Part shown: positions 41,227 to 49,805 of the stretch, one piece after another
Layout of the letters: each line of letters begins with the position of its first letter
Position numbering within the stretch: position 1 is the first letter of the stretch
Assembly: GCF_001553935.1 (NCBI RefSeq)
Contig: NZ_CP014232.1
Coordinates: 1,860,001-1,924,000, forward strand
Length of the DNA stretch: 64,000 bases
Direction: 5' to 3'
Source: Actinomyces oris
GTDB taxonomy: Bacteria > Actinomycetota > Actinomycetes > Actinomycetales > Actinomycetaceae
Notes under the pieces: model-generated
Database searches by the model: none
Seen by the model: only the letters and a program-made list of their open reading frames with translations
Told to the model about the DNA's origin: nothing
Translations under genes and position numbers: made by a program

Positions 41227-43293
41227 ATGAACCGAGGACTCGTCTACTTCCACTTCGATCCTCATCATCAGGTCCGCGACTACGTCCTGGCTGCGCTCAG
41301 CTCCCTGCGGCCCCATGCCGACCACATCCTGCTGGTCTCCAACTCACCCATCGGCGAGGCCGATCGCGTCCGGCTGGAGACCTGCTGCGATGAGATCCTC
41401 CAGCGCCCCAATGAGGGACTCGACGCCGGCGCCTACCGGGCCGGCCTGGAGCACCTGGGCTGGGACCGGCTCGCCGACTTCGACGAGCTCATCCTGACCA
41501 ACCACACCTACTACGCGCCGCTGCGGCCCTGGGAGGAGGTCCTCACCCGCGCCGAGGACTGGGGCGACATCTCCTTCTGGGGCATGACCGAGCACGCCGC
41601 CATGCGTCCTCACCCCTTCCTGGCCAAGCGCGAGCTGCCCCGCCACCTCCAGTCCCACTGGATCGCCGTGCGCCGCGGGCTCCTGACGGACCCGGCCTTC
41701 CGTGAGTACTGGGAGAAGATGCCGCCGGTCTCCTCCTACCGCGACTCCATCCAGTGGCACGAGTCGCGCTTCACCGGCCACTTCGCCGAGCTCGGCCACA
41801 CCTGGGAGGTCGCCTTCCCCGTGGACCGCTACCGATCGGAGAACCCGGCCATCGAGGAGGCCCCGGCGCTGCTGGCCGACGGCTGCCCCCTGCTCAAGCG
41901 CCGCGCCCTCTTCCACGACCCGCTCCACCAGGACCGTCAGGCCGTCGTCGGCGGGGAGCTGCTGGAGGCCGCCGTCGCGGCCGGCTACAGCGAGGACCTC
42001 ATCCTGTCCGACGTCGTCCACACCGCGACCGCCCGCGACCTCATCGTCAACGCAGGCCTCACCGAGGTCGTGACTGGGTGCGCCCCCGGAGCCGAGGGGG
42101 GCGGTGCGCAGACGAGCCCGCCTGCGCAGCGGTCTCCGGGCTGCGTCGTCGTCCACGTCCCGGCCGGGAAGGAGGCGGTGGAGCGCGCCGAGGCCGATGG
42201 TCTTGCCCGACGCCTGGCGAGCGTGCCGGCGCACTGGCGGGTCGTGGTCACCTCGCCCATGCATCTGGATGCCGCCGACCTGGAGCGGGTCACTGGCCGC
42301 TGTCCCACACAGGAGGACACACAGGAGGACACAGAGGAGGACTCGGCACGTGGGGGAGGGGGCGTGTCCTTCCGCGCGGTGCGCGACCTCGACCCGCGGG
42401 GCACGATCGCCTTCCTCACCCAGTGCGACGACCTCTGGGATCCCGGGCGCGCCGCTGCCGGCGGCGACAGCGACGAGGGTGATGACGGTGACGCCCTGGT
42501 CCTGCGGATCACTGTGGGGCCCGCCGCCGGCCCCGGTACACGGGCCGACGACGTCGCCCACCGGCAGGCGCTCGACTGCCTGCTGGACTCGCCGGGGTAC
42601 GTGGCCGGCCTCATCGACCTCTTCAGGCGGCACCCCGGCCTCGGCGTGGTCATGCCCGCCGCCGGCCACATCGGTCAGGCCCACGGAGGGCCGACATGGG
42701 ACGGGCTGGCCGACGCCGCCAAGGTGCTGACCCGGCGGTTCGGCCTGACCGTGGAGCTCGATCCGCTCGCTCCCGTGGTCCCGGTCGGCGCGATGTTCCT
42801 GGCCCGCCCCGCAGCACTGCGCACCCTGAGTGACGGGGCCAAGGAGCTCGTGCGGCTCACCGATCAGGCCGCCGCCGGCCCCGAGCAATCGGCCCAGCGC
42901 CTCAAGCGCGCCCGTGCCGCTGAGGTGCTCGAGCTGCTGACCGTCTACGCGGCCATGTCCAGCGGCTACCATCCCCGCGAGGTCCTCACCCCCACCTGGG
43001 CCGGGCGCCTTTACGGGGCTCTGGCCCACAAGCATCGCGTCGTCACTGCGGACCTTCCGGCCCACACCGACGAGCAGGTCAGGTTCCTCCAGGCCCGGTT
43101 CGGGCCCCGGGCCGGAGTCGGTGCCCGGGTGCGCACCTACGTCGATGTCCATCACCCCGACATGGGCAGTGCGCTCAAACCCGCCTACCGCTATCTGACC
43201 GGTGGGGCCTCAGACCTGGCGCGCACCGTGACGAGTGCCGGCAGGCGTCTGCGTGACGTTGGCCGTCATCGGGGGAAGGACAAGGGGGAATGA
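41227..43293 (+). CDS. Rhamnan synthesis protein F (RgpF)-like, copy 1
   Basis: A 688-residue cytosolic protein. The first 290 residues form the RgpF domain: GLVYFHFDPHHQVRDYVLAAL, NEGLDAGAYRAGLEHLGWDRLADFDELILTNHTYY, SFWGMTEH, LPRHLQSHWIAVRRGLL. RgpF proteins extend rhamnan backbones or add linkage rhamnose. Most of the rest (about 300-510) is less conserved, then LGVVMPAAGHIGQ and PVVPVGAMFLARPAALRTL resemble the second half of RgpF-like proteins. ATG 41227 has GGAAGG eight bases upstream. A 12-bp, three-copy repeat interrupts the middle. A second RgpF-like gene lies at 47925. Confidence 0.82.
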   Translation: MNRGLVYFHFDPHHQVRDYVLAALSSLRPHADHILLVSNSPIGEADRVRLETCCDEILQRPNEGLDAGAYRAGLEHLGWDRLADFDELILTNHTYYAPLRPWEEVLTRAEDWGDISFWGMTEHAAMRPHPFLAKRELPRHLQSHWIAVRRGLLTDPAFREYWEKMPPVSSYRDSIQWHESRFTGHFAELGHTWEVAFPVDRYRSENPAIEEAPALLADGCPLLKRRALFHDPLHQDRQAVVGGELLEAAVAAGYSEDLILSDVVHTATARDLIVNAGLTEVVTGCAPGAEGGGAQTSPPAQRSPGCVVVHVPAGKEAVERAEADGLARRLASVPAHWRVVVTSPMHLDAADLERVTGRCPTQEDTQEDTEEDSARGGGGVSFRAVRDLDPRGTIAFLTQCDDLWDPGRAAAGGDSDEGDDGDALVLRITVGPAAGPGTRADDVAHRQALDCLLDSPGYVAGLIDLFRRHPGLGVVMPAAGHIGQAHGGPTWDGLADAAKVLTRRFGLTVELDPLAPVVPVGAMFLARPAALRTLSDGAKELVRLTDQAAAGPEQSAQRLKRARAAEVLELLTVYAAMSSGYHPREVLTPTWAGRLYGALAHKHRVVTADLPAHTDEQVRFLQARFGPRAGVGARVRTYVDVHHPDMGSALKPAYRYLTGGASDLARTVTSAGRRLRDVGRHRGKDKGE
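42307..42342 (+). repeat. In-frame 12-bp tandem repeat, three copies
   Basis: ACACAGGAGGAC twice, then ACAGAGGAGGAC, coding for TQEDTQEDTEED in the linker of the RgpF-like protein. A change in copy number would alter linker length without a frameshift. Confidence 0.8.
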
Positions 43294-43302
43294 GTGAGGT
43301 GT

Positions 43303-43332
43303 TAGCATACCGTGAGGTGCTCCCCGCACCTC
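43303..43332 (+). promoter_or_regulatory. -10 box followed at once by a leader hairpin (gtrB-like gene)
   Basis: TAGCAT at 43303-43308 would place the transcript start near 43315, where GAGGTGC (43314-43320) pairs with GCACCTC (43326-43332) around a five-base loop. The mRNA would therefore begin with a hairpin, with a leader of about 108 bases to ATG 43423. Confidence 0.4.
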
Positions 43333-43422
43333 CTGCCGGCATGGTCGGGTATGCCCGTGTTGGAGCCCTTGTTGGAGCCCCAGCCTCGATCAATGAGTCA
43401 CGTGAGGATCTTTGGCCTGTCC

Positions 43423-44508
43423 ATGAAGAAGATCAGCGTCGTCATCCCCAGTTACAATGAGGAAAAAAGCGTCAGGTTGATGTATGACCGACTGAACTCG
43501 GTATTTCGCACGCATCTTCCTCAGTACGACTACGAGATCATCTTCGTCGATGACTACTCGACGGACGGCACCCGCGGCGCGATCCGCGCCCTGGCGGGTG
43601 AGGACAAGCGGGTGAAGGCCGTCTTCAACGCCCGTAACTTCGGTTTTCATCGGAATGTCTTCTCGGCGCTCACCTACGGCTCGGGGGACGCGACCTTCAT
43701 GCTCTTCGGCGACCTTCAGGATCCCCCTGAGAACCTCCCGGAGTTCGTGGCCCGTTGGGAAGCGGGGGCCAAGGTCGTCATCGGGCAGAGAAGATCCTCT
43801 GACGAGGGCTTCATCATGACGGGATGCCGTCACCTCTACTACAAGCTCATCGACTGGTTCGCCGACACCCCTCAGATCGCGCGCTTCACCGGGTACGGGC
43901 TCTATGACGTCGAGTTCATCGATGTTCTGCGGCAGATCGGTGATATTCAGCCCTATTTCAAGACGGTGGTCGCCGAGTACGGAATCGGGCTCGAGATCGT
44001 CCAGTACGATCAGGCCCAGTCCTCCCGGGGGAAGTCGAACTTCAACTTCCTGCGCAACTATGACTTCGCCATGCAGGGGATCACCAGCTCCACCAAGTTG
44101 CTGATGCGCATGGCCACCTTCGTGGCCACCTTCGTCGGCATCATCTGCCTGGGTCTGGCCACCTTCGTCCTGGTCAAGAAGCTCATCGACTGGAACGCCT
44201 ATCCGGTGGGTGAGGCCTCGCGTACCGTGGGCCTGTTCTTCCTCGGCTCCATTCAGCTGTTCTTCATCGGAATCCTGGGTGAGTACATTCTCAGCATCAA
44301 CGGGCGCGTTGTCAGCAAGCCCCGCGTGGTCATCGGTGAGCGCCTCAACTTCGGGCCCTCCGAGGGGCCGTCGAGCTTCGGGCTCAGTCGTGGCGTGACA
44401 CGCTCGAGCGGAAGCGCTGCGGAGGATGTGAGCCGCAGCGAGCCGGCCGGCCCGTCGTCGCAGACGGGGCCCTCCGTGCAGGAACGTCCCGGCGGGAACG
44501 CCTCTTGA
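43423..44508 (+). CDS. GtrB/ArnC-type polyprenyl-phosphate glycosyltransferase
   Basis: About 361 residues. The GT2 domain starts ISVVIPSYNEEKSVRLMYDRL, with IIFVDDYSTDGT, ARNFGFHRNVFSALTYG and LFGDLQDPPENLPEF (DxD-like). YNEE and DLQDPPE are typical of GtrB/ArnC enzymes, which load a sugar onto undecaprenyl phosphate. Two C-terminal helices (ATFVATFVGIICLGLATFVLV and GLFFLGSIQLFFIGILGEYIL) anchor it, followed by a disordered tail. The next gene is gtrA, overlapping by four bases. ATG 43423 was chosen at the fold start; ATG 43393 is possible and neither has a strong ribosome binding site. Confidence 0.85.
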   Translation: MKKISVVIPSYNEEKSVRLMYDRLNSVFRTHLPQYDYEIIFVDDYSTDGTRGAIRALAGEDKRVKAVFNARNFGFHRNVFSALTYGSGDATFMLFGDLQDPPENLPEFVARWEAGAKVVIGQRRSSDEGFIMTGCRHLYYKLIDWFADTPQIARFTGYGLYDVEFIDVLRQIGDIQPYFKTVVAEYGIGLEIVQYDQAQSSRGKSNFNFLRNYDFAMQGITSSTKLLMRMATFVATFVGIICLGLATFVLVKKLIDWNAYPVGEASRTVGLFFLGSIQLFFIGILGEYILSINGRVVSKPRVVIGERLNFGPSEGPSSFGLSRGVTRSSGSAAEDVSRSEPAGPSSQTGPSVQERPGGNAS

Positions 44509-44972
44509 GCGCCTACCAGGAGAAGCTGCGTCCACTCCTGGCGCAGTTCGGGCGCTTCCTCGTCGTCGGCGGCATCTCCTTCAGCGTTGACTTCGGCCTC
44601 TTCACGGTGCTGTACGGGTTGGGCGTGCCCCACCTCATCGCCAGTGCGACATCCTTCTCCACCTCGGTGGTGCTCAACTACATCCTCTCCAGGCGCTACG
44701 TCTTCGAGGCCCAGGAGAATGTCAGTGTCCTCAAGGAGTTCACGCTGTATGTTCTGCTCAACGTCGTCGCACTGGGCCTGAACACACTCATCCTCTACGT
44801 CTGCGCCGACCTCGCCGGCATGAGCCCCTTCCTGGGGAAGATCCTCGCCACGGCGATCGTGCTCATCTACAACTTCATCTCCCGCAAAGCCCTCCTGGAG
44901 CGCCTTGGCGCCTCCGGCGGGGCGACCGCTGTCCACCACTCCGATGAACAGGCAGGCTCCCGTGTCCGGTAA
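44505..44972 (+). CDS. GtrA-family flippase-like protein
   Basis: A 155-residue protein with four helices: FGRFLVVGGISFSVDFGLFTVLYG, SFSTSVVLNYILSRRYVFE, FTLYVLLNVVALGLNTLILYVC and ILATAIVLIYNFISRKALLE. The V-x-N-Y-x-x-x-R-x-x-x-F pattern is the GtrA signature. It is expected to flip the lipid-linked sugar made by the preceding GtrB-type enzyme. TTG 44505 overlaps the upstream stop; its stop overlaps the start of the next membrane protein gene. These tight overlaps support a three-gene functional unit. Confidence 0.86.
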   Translation: MSAYQEKLRPLLAQFGRFLVVGGISFSVDFGLFTVLYGLGVPHLIASATSFSTSVVLNYILSRRYVFEAQENVSVLKEFTLYVLLNVVALGLNTLILYVCADLAGMSPFLGKILATAIVLIYNFISRKALLERLGASGGATAVHHSDEQAGSRVR

Positions 44973-46971
44973 GTCCGCGAAGAACAGTACGGATCAGGTC
45001 AAGAACAACGACGCCGAGAAAGCCGATCACGACTCCACGCCGCAGACCCTCTCCGCCGCCGGCCTCACCGCACGGATGCGCGCGCTCACCGACGCGATGA
45101 GCGATCAGGGACGCCGGCTGGTCGAGCGCGTGGTGGACAGCCGCCTGGGCTCCTGGTGGAGCAGTACCGAGCGCCCCGGCCTCGTGGACTGGGCATTGCT
45201 GGGCGTCATCCTGCTCGGCGCCTACGCCTTCTTCCTCTACGGGGACGTGCGAGCCACCTTCGAGCACTCCTTCAACTTCCTGGACTCGGTGTTCCAGGGG
45301 CGGGTGGGAGACTTCTACCAGATCGCGATCGAGCACACCTCGACCGGTCACCCCGCGGTCTACGACATTCCGCTCTACCTGCTCTTCGGACTGTGGAACC
45401 TGCCGACGTACATCATCTACCGGATCACCGGCTTCCACTACCTGCTGTCAACGCCGGCGCAGCTGTGGCTCAAGACCATGATGGTGCTCGCCGCACTCCT
45501 GGCTGCCAAGGTGCTGGTGGACATCGCACGCGATCTGGGAGTCGGCCGGCAGCGCAGCAAGTGGGTCGCCTTCTTCTTCCTGTCCTCGATGACGCTGTTC
45601 GTCCCAGTCTTCGTCATCGTCCAGTACGACATCATCATGATCGTCTTCATCCTGCTGGGGCTGCGCGCCTACCTGCGCGGCCGGCTGGGCAGGTTCCTGC
45701 TGTGGTTCGCGATCGCCAACACCTTCAAGCTCTTCGCCATCTTCATCTTCGTGCCGCTCCTGCTGCTGCGGGAGAAGCGACTGCGTGTGGTGGCCCTTCA
45801 GTTCGGCGTCGGACTCATTGGCCTGGTGGCTTGCCGGGCCATTTACCACGGCAACGTGGCCTACAAGGCGTCCACCGGCGGGTTCATGAGCAGTATGCTT
45901 CAGAGGCTCACGGCCGTGGGGGTGCCGTGGCAGAGCAGCATGATTCCGATCTTCGTGGTGTTCATGGTCGGGATCGTCATCTTCGCCTACCTGCGCCGCC
46001 CTCAGGGGACGAAGGCCTTGGCGGCCGACGCGGTCTACATCTGCATGGCCATCTACCTCGTCTTCGCCACGATCGTCCCGCTCAACCCCTACTGGGCCGT
46101 CATGGTCTCACCTTTCGCGGTGCTCATCATCTTCCTCAACCCGCGCCACGTGCTGCTCAACTCGGCTCTTGAGACGGGCGTGGGAACCGCCTTGTTCCTC
46201 CTGTACGCCTTCACCGGCTACTCCATGTACAACCGGTCGATCCTCGATCAGCTGCTCCTGCCGCACCTGGTCGCCCCGACGGCGCAGCCCCGGTACGAGA
46301 CCCCAGCACATTTCCTCGAGGCCATGGGGGTCACTCGGCAGGGGGCCTTCATCGTCGGCTTCATGATTGCTTGTGCCCTGGCGATCCTGGTCGTCAACTT
46401 CCCGCGTGCCGCGATGGTGGAGAGCCTGGGCCAGGGGGAGCGCATCCCGCGCTCGGTGGCCTGGGTGCGTCTTCTCATGCCGGCAGGCTTCAGTGCGCTC
46501 GTGCTGATCCCCTACTTCGTACCCGCCGTTCCAGTGGTGTACTCGGCCTCCACTGACGCCCCCCGGGCGGGGAGTGCCAACATTCTCGAGGACGGGGCCA
46601 GCATCGCTGAGACGATCACCCTGCCGTCCACCGTGGAGGCCAGCTCCCTCAACATCGCCTTCCTGGCCGAAGAGGTGCAGTGGCTGGACTCCTCAGTGGT
46701 CAGCGTCGAGGTCACAGATGCCTCGGGTGCCCGGGTCTTCAGAACCGAGGCCCCGGCGAACTCCCTCCACGACGGCCTGCACAGCTTCCCCGCCGACGGG
46801 CTCGTCCTGCGCGGTGGAGAGAAGTACACCGTAACGATCACCAGCAGGATGACCGAGGGCGGATATGCCCGCGTCATGATCAACCCCGCAGTGGACCAGT
46901 TCCCGACCACGGAGAACGGGACCACCGTCCACGGTGACCTCCTCATGACCATTGCCGGCAGAACCAAGTGA
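44944..46971 (+). CDS. Polytopic membrane protein, probable GT-C transferase of a Gtr module
   Basis: About 675 residues: a 75-residue charged cytosolic start, about ten to twelve helices, and a C-terminal beta-rich outer domain of about 140 residues (SANILEDGASIAETITLPSTV to the end). The first outer loop has FNFLDSVFQGRVGDFYQIAIEHTS followed by HPAVYDIPLYLLFGLWNLP, acidic residues placed as in GT-C enzymes that use polyprenyl-phosphate sugars. Position after gtrB and gtrA matches three-component glycosylation systems, where the third protein transfers the sugar to the polymer. No named family is recognised with confidence. ATG 44944 overlaps gtrA by 29 bp; GTG 44962 is an alternative. Confidence 0.65.
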   Translation: MNRQAPVSGKSAKNSTDQVKNNDAEKADHDSTPQTLSAAGLTARMRALTDAMSDQGRRLVERVVDSRLGSWWSSTERPGLVDWALLGVILLGAYAFFLYGDVRATFEHSFNFLDSVFQGRVGDFYQIAIEHTSTGHPAVYDIPLYLLFGLWNLPTYIIYRITGFHYLLSTPAQLWLKTMMVLAALLAAKVLVDIARDLGVGRQRSKWVAFFFLSSMTLFVPVFVIVQYDIIMIVFILLGLRAYLRGRLGRFLLWFAIANTFKLFAIFIFVPLLLLREKRLRVVALQFGVGLIGLVACRAIYHGNVAYKASTGGFMSSMLQRLTAVGVPWQSSMIPIFVVFMVGIVIFAYLRRPQGTKALAADAVYICMAIYLVFATIVPLNPYWAVMVSPFAVLIIFLNPRHVLLNSALETGVGTALFLLYAFTGYSMYNRSILDQLLLPHLVAPTAQPRYETPAHFLEAMGVTRQGAFIVGFMIACALAILVVNFPRAAMVESLGQGERIPRSVAWVRLLMPAGFSALVLIPYFVPAVPVVYSASTDAPRAGSANILEDGASIAETITLPSTVEASSLNIAFLAEEVQWLDSSVVSVEVTDASGARVFRTEAPANSLHDGLHSFPADGLVLRGGEKYTVTITSRMTEGGYARVMINPAVDQFPTTENGTTVHGDLLMTIAGRTK

Positions 46972-46992
46972 TTGCTCCGCAACCACACCTGT

Positions 46993-46998
46993 TAGGAT
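46993..46998 (+). promoter_or_regulatory. -10 box before the epimerase gene
   Basis: TAGGAT ends eight bases before ATG 47007, so the leader would be zero to two bases. It suggests a new transcription unit. Confidence 0.4.
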
Positions 46999-47006
46999 GC
47001 AGAACC

Positions 47007-47849
47007 ATGGCAAAGACAGTTCTCGTCACTGGAGCCGGCGGCTACATCGGTCGCCACGTCGTCACTGCTCTCCTGGAGCGCGGCCTGGATGTCAAGGCCC
47101 TCGACCTGCGACTCGACGGCGTCGACGAGCGGGCGGAGAAGGTCTCCCTGGACCTGTTCTCCGGGGACGCCGACATCTACGACCAGATGGGGCGCCCCGA
47201 CGTCGTCCTGCACATGGCCTGGCGCGACGGCTTCAAGCACGCCTCGCCGGCCCATATGGACGACCTGGCCAAGCATGTCCACCTCATCGAGAACCTCTAC
47301 GCGGGCGGCCTCAAGCACCTCGCTGTCATGGGAACGATGCATGAGGTCGGCTACTGGGAGGGGGCCATCGACGAGAACTCGCCGTGCAACCCCGCCTCGC
47401 TCTACGGCATCGCCAAGAACGCGCTGCGGGAGACCACCTTCCTGTCGGCCAAGGCACACGACGCCGTCGCCCAGTGGATCCGCGCCTACTACATCGTGGG
47501 TGACGACAAGTTCGGCAACTCGATCTTCTCCAAGCTCCTGGCCGCCGCAGAGGAGGGGCGCACCACCTTCCCCTTCACCACGGGTAAGAACCGCTACGAC
47601 TTCATCTCCGTGAACGAGCTGGCCAGGCAGATCGCGGCGATCGTGGACCAGACCGAGGTCAACGGCGTCATCAACGCCTGCACCGGCGAGCCCATGAGCC
47701 TGGCCGAGCGCGTCGAGGCCTACATCCGGGACAACAACCTGAACATCTCCCTGGAGTACGGGGCCTTCCCTGACCGTCCCTACGACTCGCCGGGCGTGTG
47801 GGGCGATCCGACCAAGATCCGCCGTATCCTCGCCTCAAGCGCGAGCTGA
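47007..47849 (+). CDS. NAD-dependent epimerase/dehydratase-family protein
   Basis: A 280-residue extended SDR. VLVTGAGGYIGRHVVTALLERG binds the cofactor, VMGTMHEVGYWEG takes the place of the usual Ser/Thr segment, and LYGIAKNALRE holds the Tyr-x-x-x-Lys pair. FTTGKNRYDFISVNELARQI and INACTGEPMSLAERVEAYI form the substrate side. It is likely a nucleotide-sugar reductase or epimerase for the glycan. The absence of RmlD- and GalE-specific signatures leaves the product open; a dTDP-6-deoxy-talose-type reductase is possible. ATG 47007 follows a -10 box by eight bases. The next RgpF-like gene begins 75 bp downstream. Confidence 0.78.
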   Translation: MAKTVLVTGAGGYIGRHVVTALLERGLDVKALDLRLDGVDERAEKVSLDLFSGDADIYDQMGRPDVVLHMAWRDGFKHASPAHMDDLAKHVHLIENLYAGGLKHLAVMGTMHEVGYWEGAIDENSPCNPASLYGIAKNALRETTFLSAKAHDAVAQWIRAYYIVGDDKFGNSIFSKLLAAAEEGRTTFPFTTGKNRYDFISVNELARQIAAIVDQTEVNGVINACTGEPMSLAERVEAYIRDNNLNISLEYGAFPDRPYDSPGVWGDPTKIRRILASSAS

Positions 47850-47924
47850 CACGCCCCGAGAAGCCGCATCCCCTTTTTCTCCTGCCGCGGCAAGCGGCCC
47901 GAACCACTGCCCAGAAGGGACATC

Positions 47925-49805
47925 ATGGCAACGCTTGGCGAGGACCCGAAGCGACTCGGCATCTTCTTCTTCTTCGACGCTCAAGGGGTCGCGGACTCCT
48001 ACGTCGAGGCCCTCCTCGCCGACATGGTCAAGAACCTCTCCGAGCTGGTCATTGTCGTCAACGGCGAGCTGACCGCCACGAGCTACGCCAAGCTGAGCGC
48101 CTTCACGGACAACATCATTCTGCGTGAGAACAAGGGGCTGGACGCCTGGGCCTACAAGACGGCCCTGGAGAGCTACGGCTGGGACAGGCTCGTCGAGTTC
48201 GACGAAGTCATCCTGTTCAACGCCACCATCATGGGGCCGGTGTACCCCTTCGAGGAGATGTTCACCGAGATGGCCGGCCGGGACATCGACTTCTGGGGCA
48301 TCACCTGGTTCCATAAGGTGCCCTATGACCCCTTCGGGCATGCGGCCGAGGGGTATCTTCCGCGCCACCTCCAGTCCCACTTCCATGCCTACCGGCGCTC
48401 CCTGGTCTCCTCCAAGGCCTTCCAGGACTACTGGGACAACCTTCCTCAGATGAGCTCCTACGAGGACTCGGTGGGGCTTCACGAGGCTCCTTTCACCCAG
48501 CGCTTCGAGCGGCTCGGCTTCACCTCCGACGTCTACGTCAACACCGAGGACCTGGAGGGGTACACCTTCTCCCCGGTGCTCTTCGCCCCCAAGCGACTCA
48601 TTGAGGAGAAGCGCTGCCCGATCTTCAAGCGCCGTTCCTTCTTCCACGACTACCAGGACCTGGTTCGCCAGTCCGTCGGCAACACCTCCCTCGAGCTCTA
48701 CGAGTACCTGCGAGACCACACCGACTTCGACACGAACCTCATCTGGGACAACGCCCTGCGCTCGATGAACATGGCGGACCTGGTCAAGAATCTCCATCTC
48801 ACCTACGTTCTGCCCACGCAGGCGGTGGTCCACGAACCCAAGCCGCAGAAAATCGCCCTCATCGCGCACCTGTACTACATGGACCTCCTCGAGCCCACGT
48901 TGGCCTACGTCAAGTCCATGCCGGAGGGGACGGACCTCATCCTCACCGTCGGCTCCCAGGAGAAGGCGGAGCTGGTGGAGGAGGCCTGCAAGGATCTTCC
49001 GTACAACGTGACCGTGCGCCTCATCGAGAACCGGGGGCGGGACGTCAGCGCGCTCCTGGTGGGCTGCAAGGACATCATTCACGACTACGACCTGGTCTGC
49101 TTCACCCACGACAAGAAGGTCACCCAGGTCAAGCCCTACTCGGTGGGGGACGGGTTCGCGATCAAGTGCTTTGAGAACCTGCTGGCCACGCGCGACTTCG
49201 TCAAGAATGTCATCGCTACCTTCGACGCCGAGCCGCGTCTGGGGCTCCTCGCTCCCACCCCGCCCAACCACGGAGACTACTTCCCGGTCTTCTCCATGGG
49301 GTGGGGGCCGAACTTCGAGCGCACCAAGACCCTCCTGGAGAAGGAGCTGAACCTGAGTGTCCCGATCGATGAGAGCAGAGCTCCCATCGCCCCGCTGGGC
49401 ACCATGTTCTGGTTCCGTCCTGCCGCTCTGAAACCGCTGTTCGACCACGACTGGCAGTGGGAGGACTTCCCGCCTGAGCCGAATAATATTGACGGAACCA
49501 TTCTCCACGCCATCGAGCGCGCCTACGGTTACGTCGCTCAGGCATCCGGCTACTTCTGCGGCTGGCTCTTCTCGGACTCCTTCGCCCGTATCGAGATCAC
49601 CAGCCTGTCGCACTATGTTCAGGACTTCACTCATGCCGTCGCTGAGAACGGCATTCTCGGCTACGAGGATGACATGGTGAACAACCTCCGCAAGCGGGGC
49701 GCTGAACGCAAACGGATCAAGAAGCAGGTCGCGCGCTGGGTCCCGGCCCCCCTGCACAGGCCGCTTGTGAGGGCGTACCGGCGGGCCCGGAGGATCGGGA
49801 GGTGA
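47925..49805 (+). CDS. Rhamnan synthesis protein F (RgpF)-like, copy 2
   Basis: A 626-residue protein with a full RgpF layout in two halves. First: GIFFFFDAQGVADSYVEALLADM, LRENKGLDAWAYKTALESYGWDRLVEFDEVILFNATIMG, DFWGITWFHK, YLPRHLQSHFHAYRRSLV. Second, from about residue 305: KIALIAHLYYMDLLEPTLAYVKSMP, IENRGRDVSALLVGCKDII, CFTHDKKVTQVKPYSVG, APLGTMFWFRPAALKPLF. The family transfers rhamnose onto lipid-linked rhamnan. Compared with copy 1 the C-terminal half is better conserved. ATG 47925 has AGAAGGGA upstream; the acyltransferase gene overlaps its stop by four bases. Confidence 0.88.
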   Translation: MATLGEDPKRLGIFFFFDAQGVADSYVEALLADMVKNLSELVIVVNGELTATSYAKLSAFTDNIILRENKGLDAWAYKTALESYGWDRLVEFDEVILFNATIMGPVYPFEEMFTEMAGRDIDFWGITWFHKVPYDPFGHAAEGYLPRHLQSHFHAYRRSLVSSKAFQDYWDNLPQMSSYEDSVGLHEAPFTQRFERLGFTSDVYVNTEDLEGYTFSPVLFAPKRLIEEKRCPIFKRRSFFHDYQDLVRQSVGNTSLELYEYLRDHTDFDTNLIWDNALRSMNMADLVKNLHLTYVLPTQAVVHEPKPQKIALIAHLYYMDLLEPTLAYVKSMPEGTDLILTVGSQEKAELVEEACKDLPYNVTVRLIENRGRDVSALLVGCKDIIHDYDLVCFTHDKKVTQVKPYSVGDGFAIKCFENLLATRDFVKNVIATFDAEPRLGLLAPTPPNHGDYFPVFSMGWGPNFERTKTLLEKELNLSVPIDESRAPIAPLGTMFWFRPAALKPLFDHDWQWEDFPPEPNNIDGTILHAIERAYGYVAQASGYFCGWLFSDSFARIEITSLSHYVQDFTHAVAENGILGYEDDMVNNLRKRGAERKRIKKQVARWVPAPLHRPLVRAYRRARRIGR

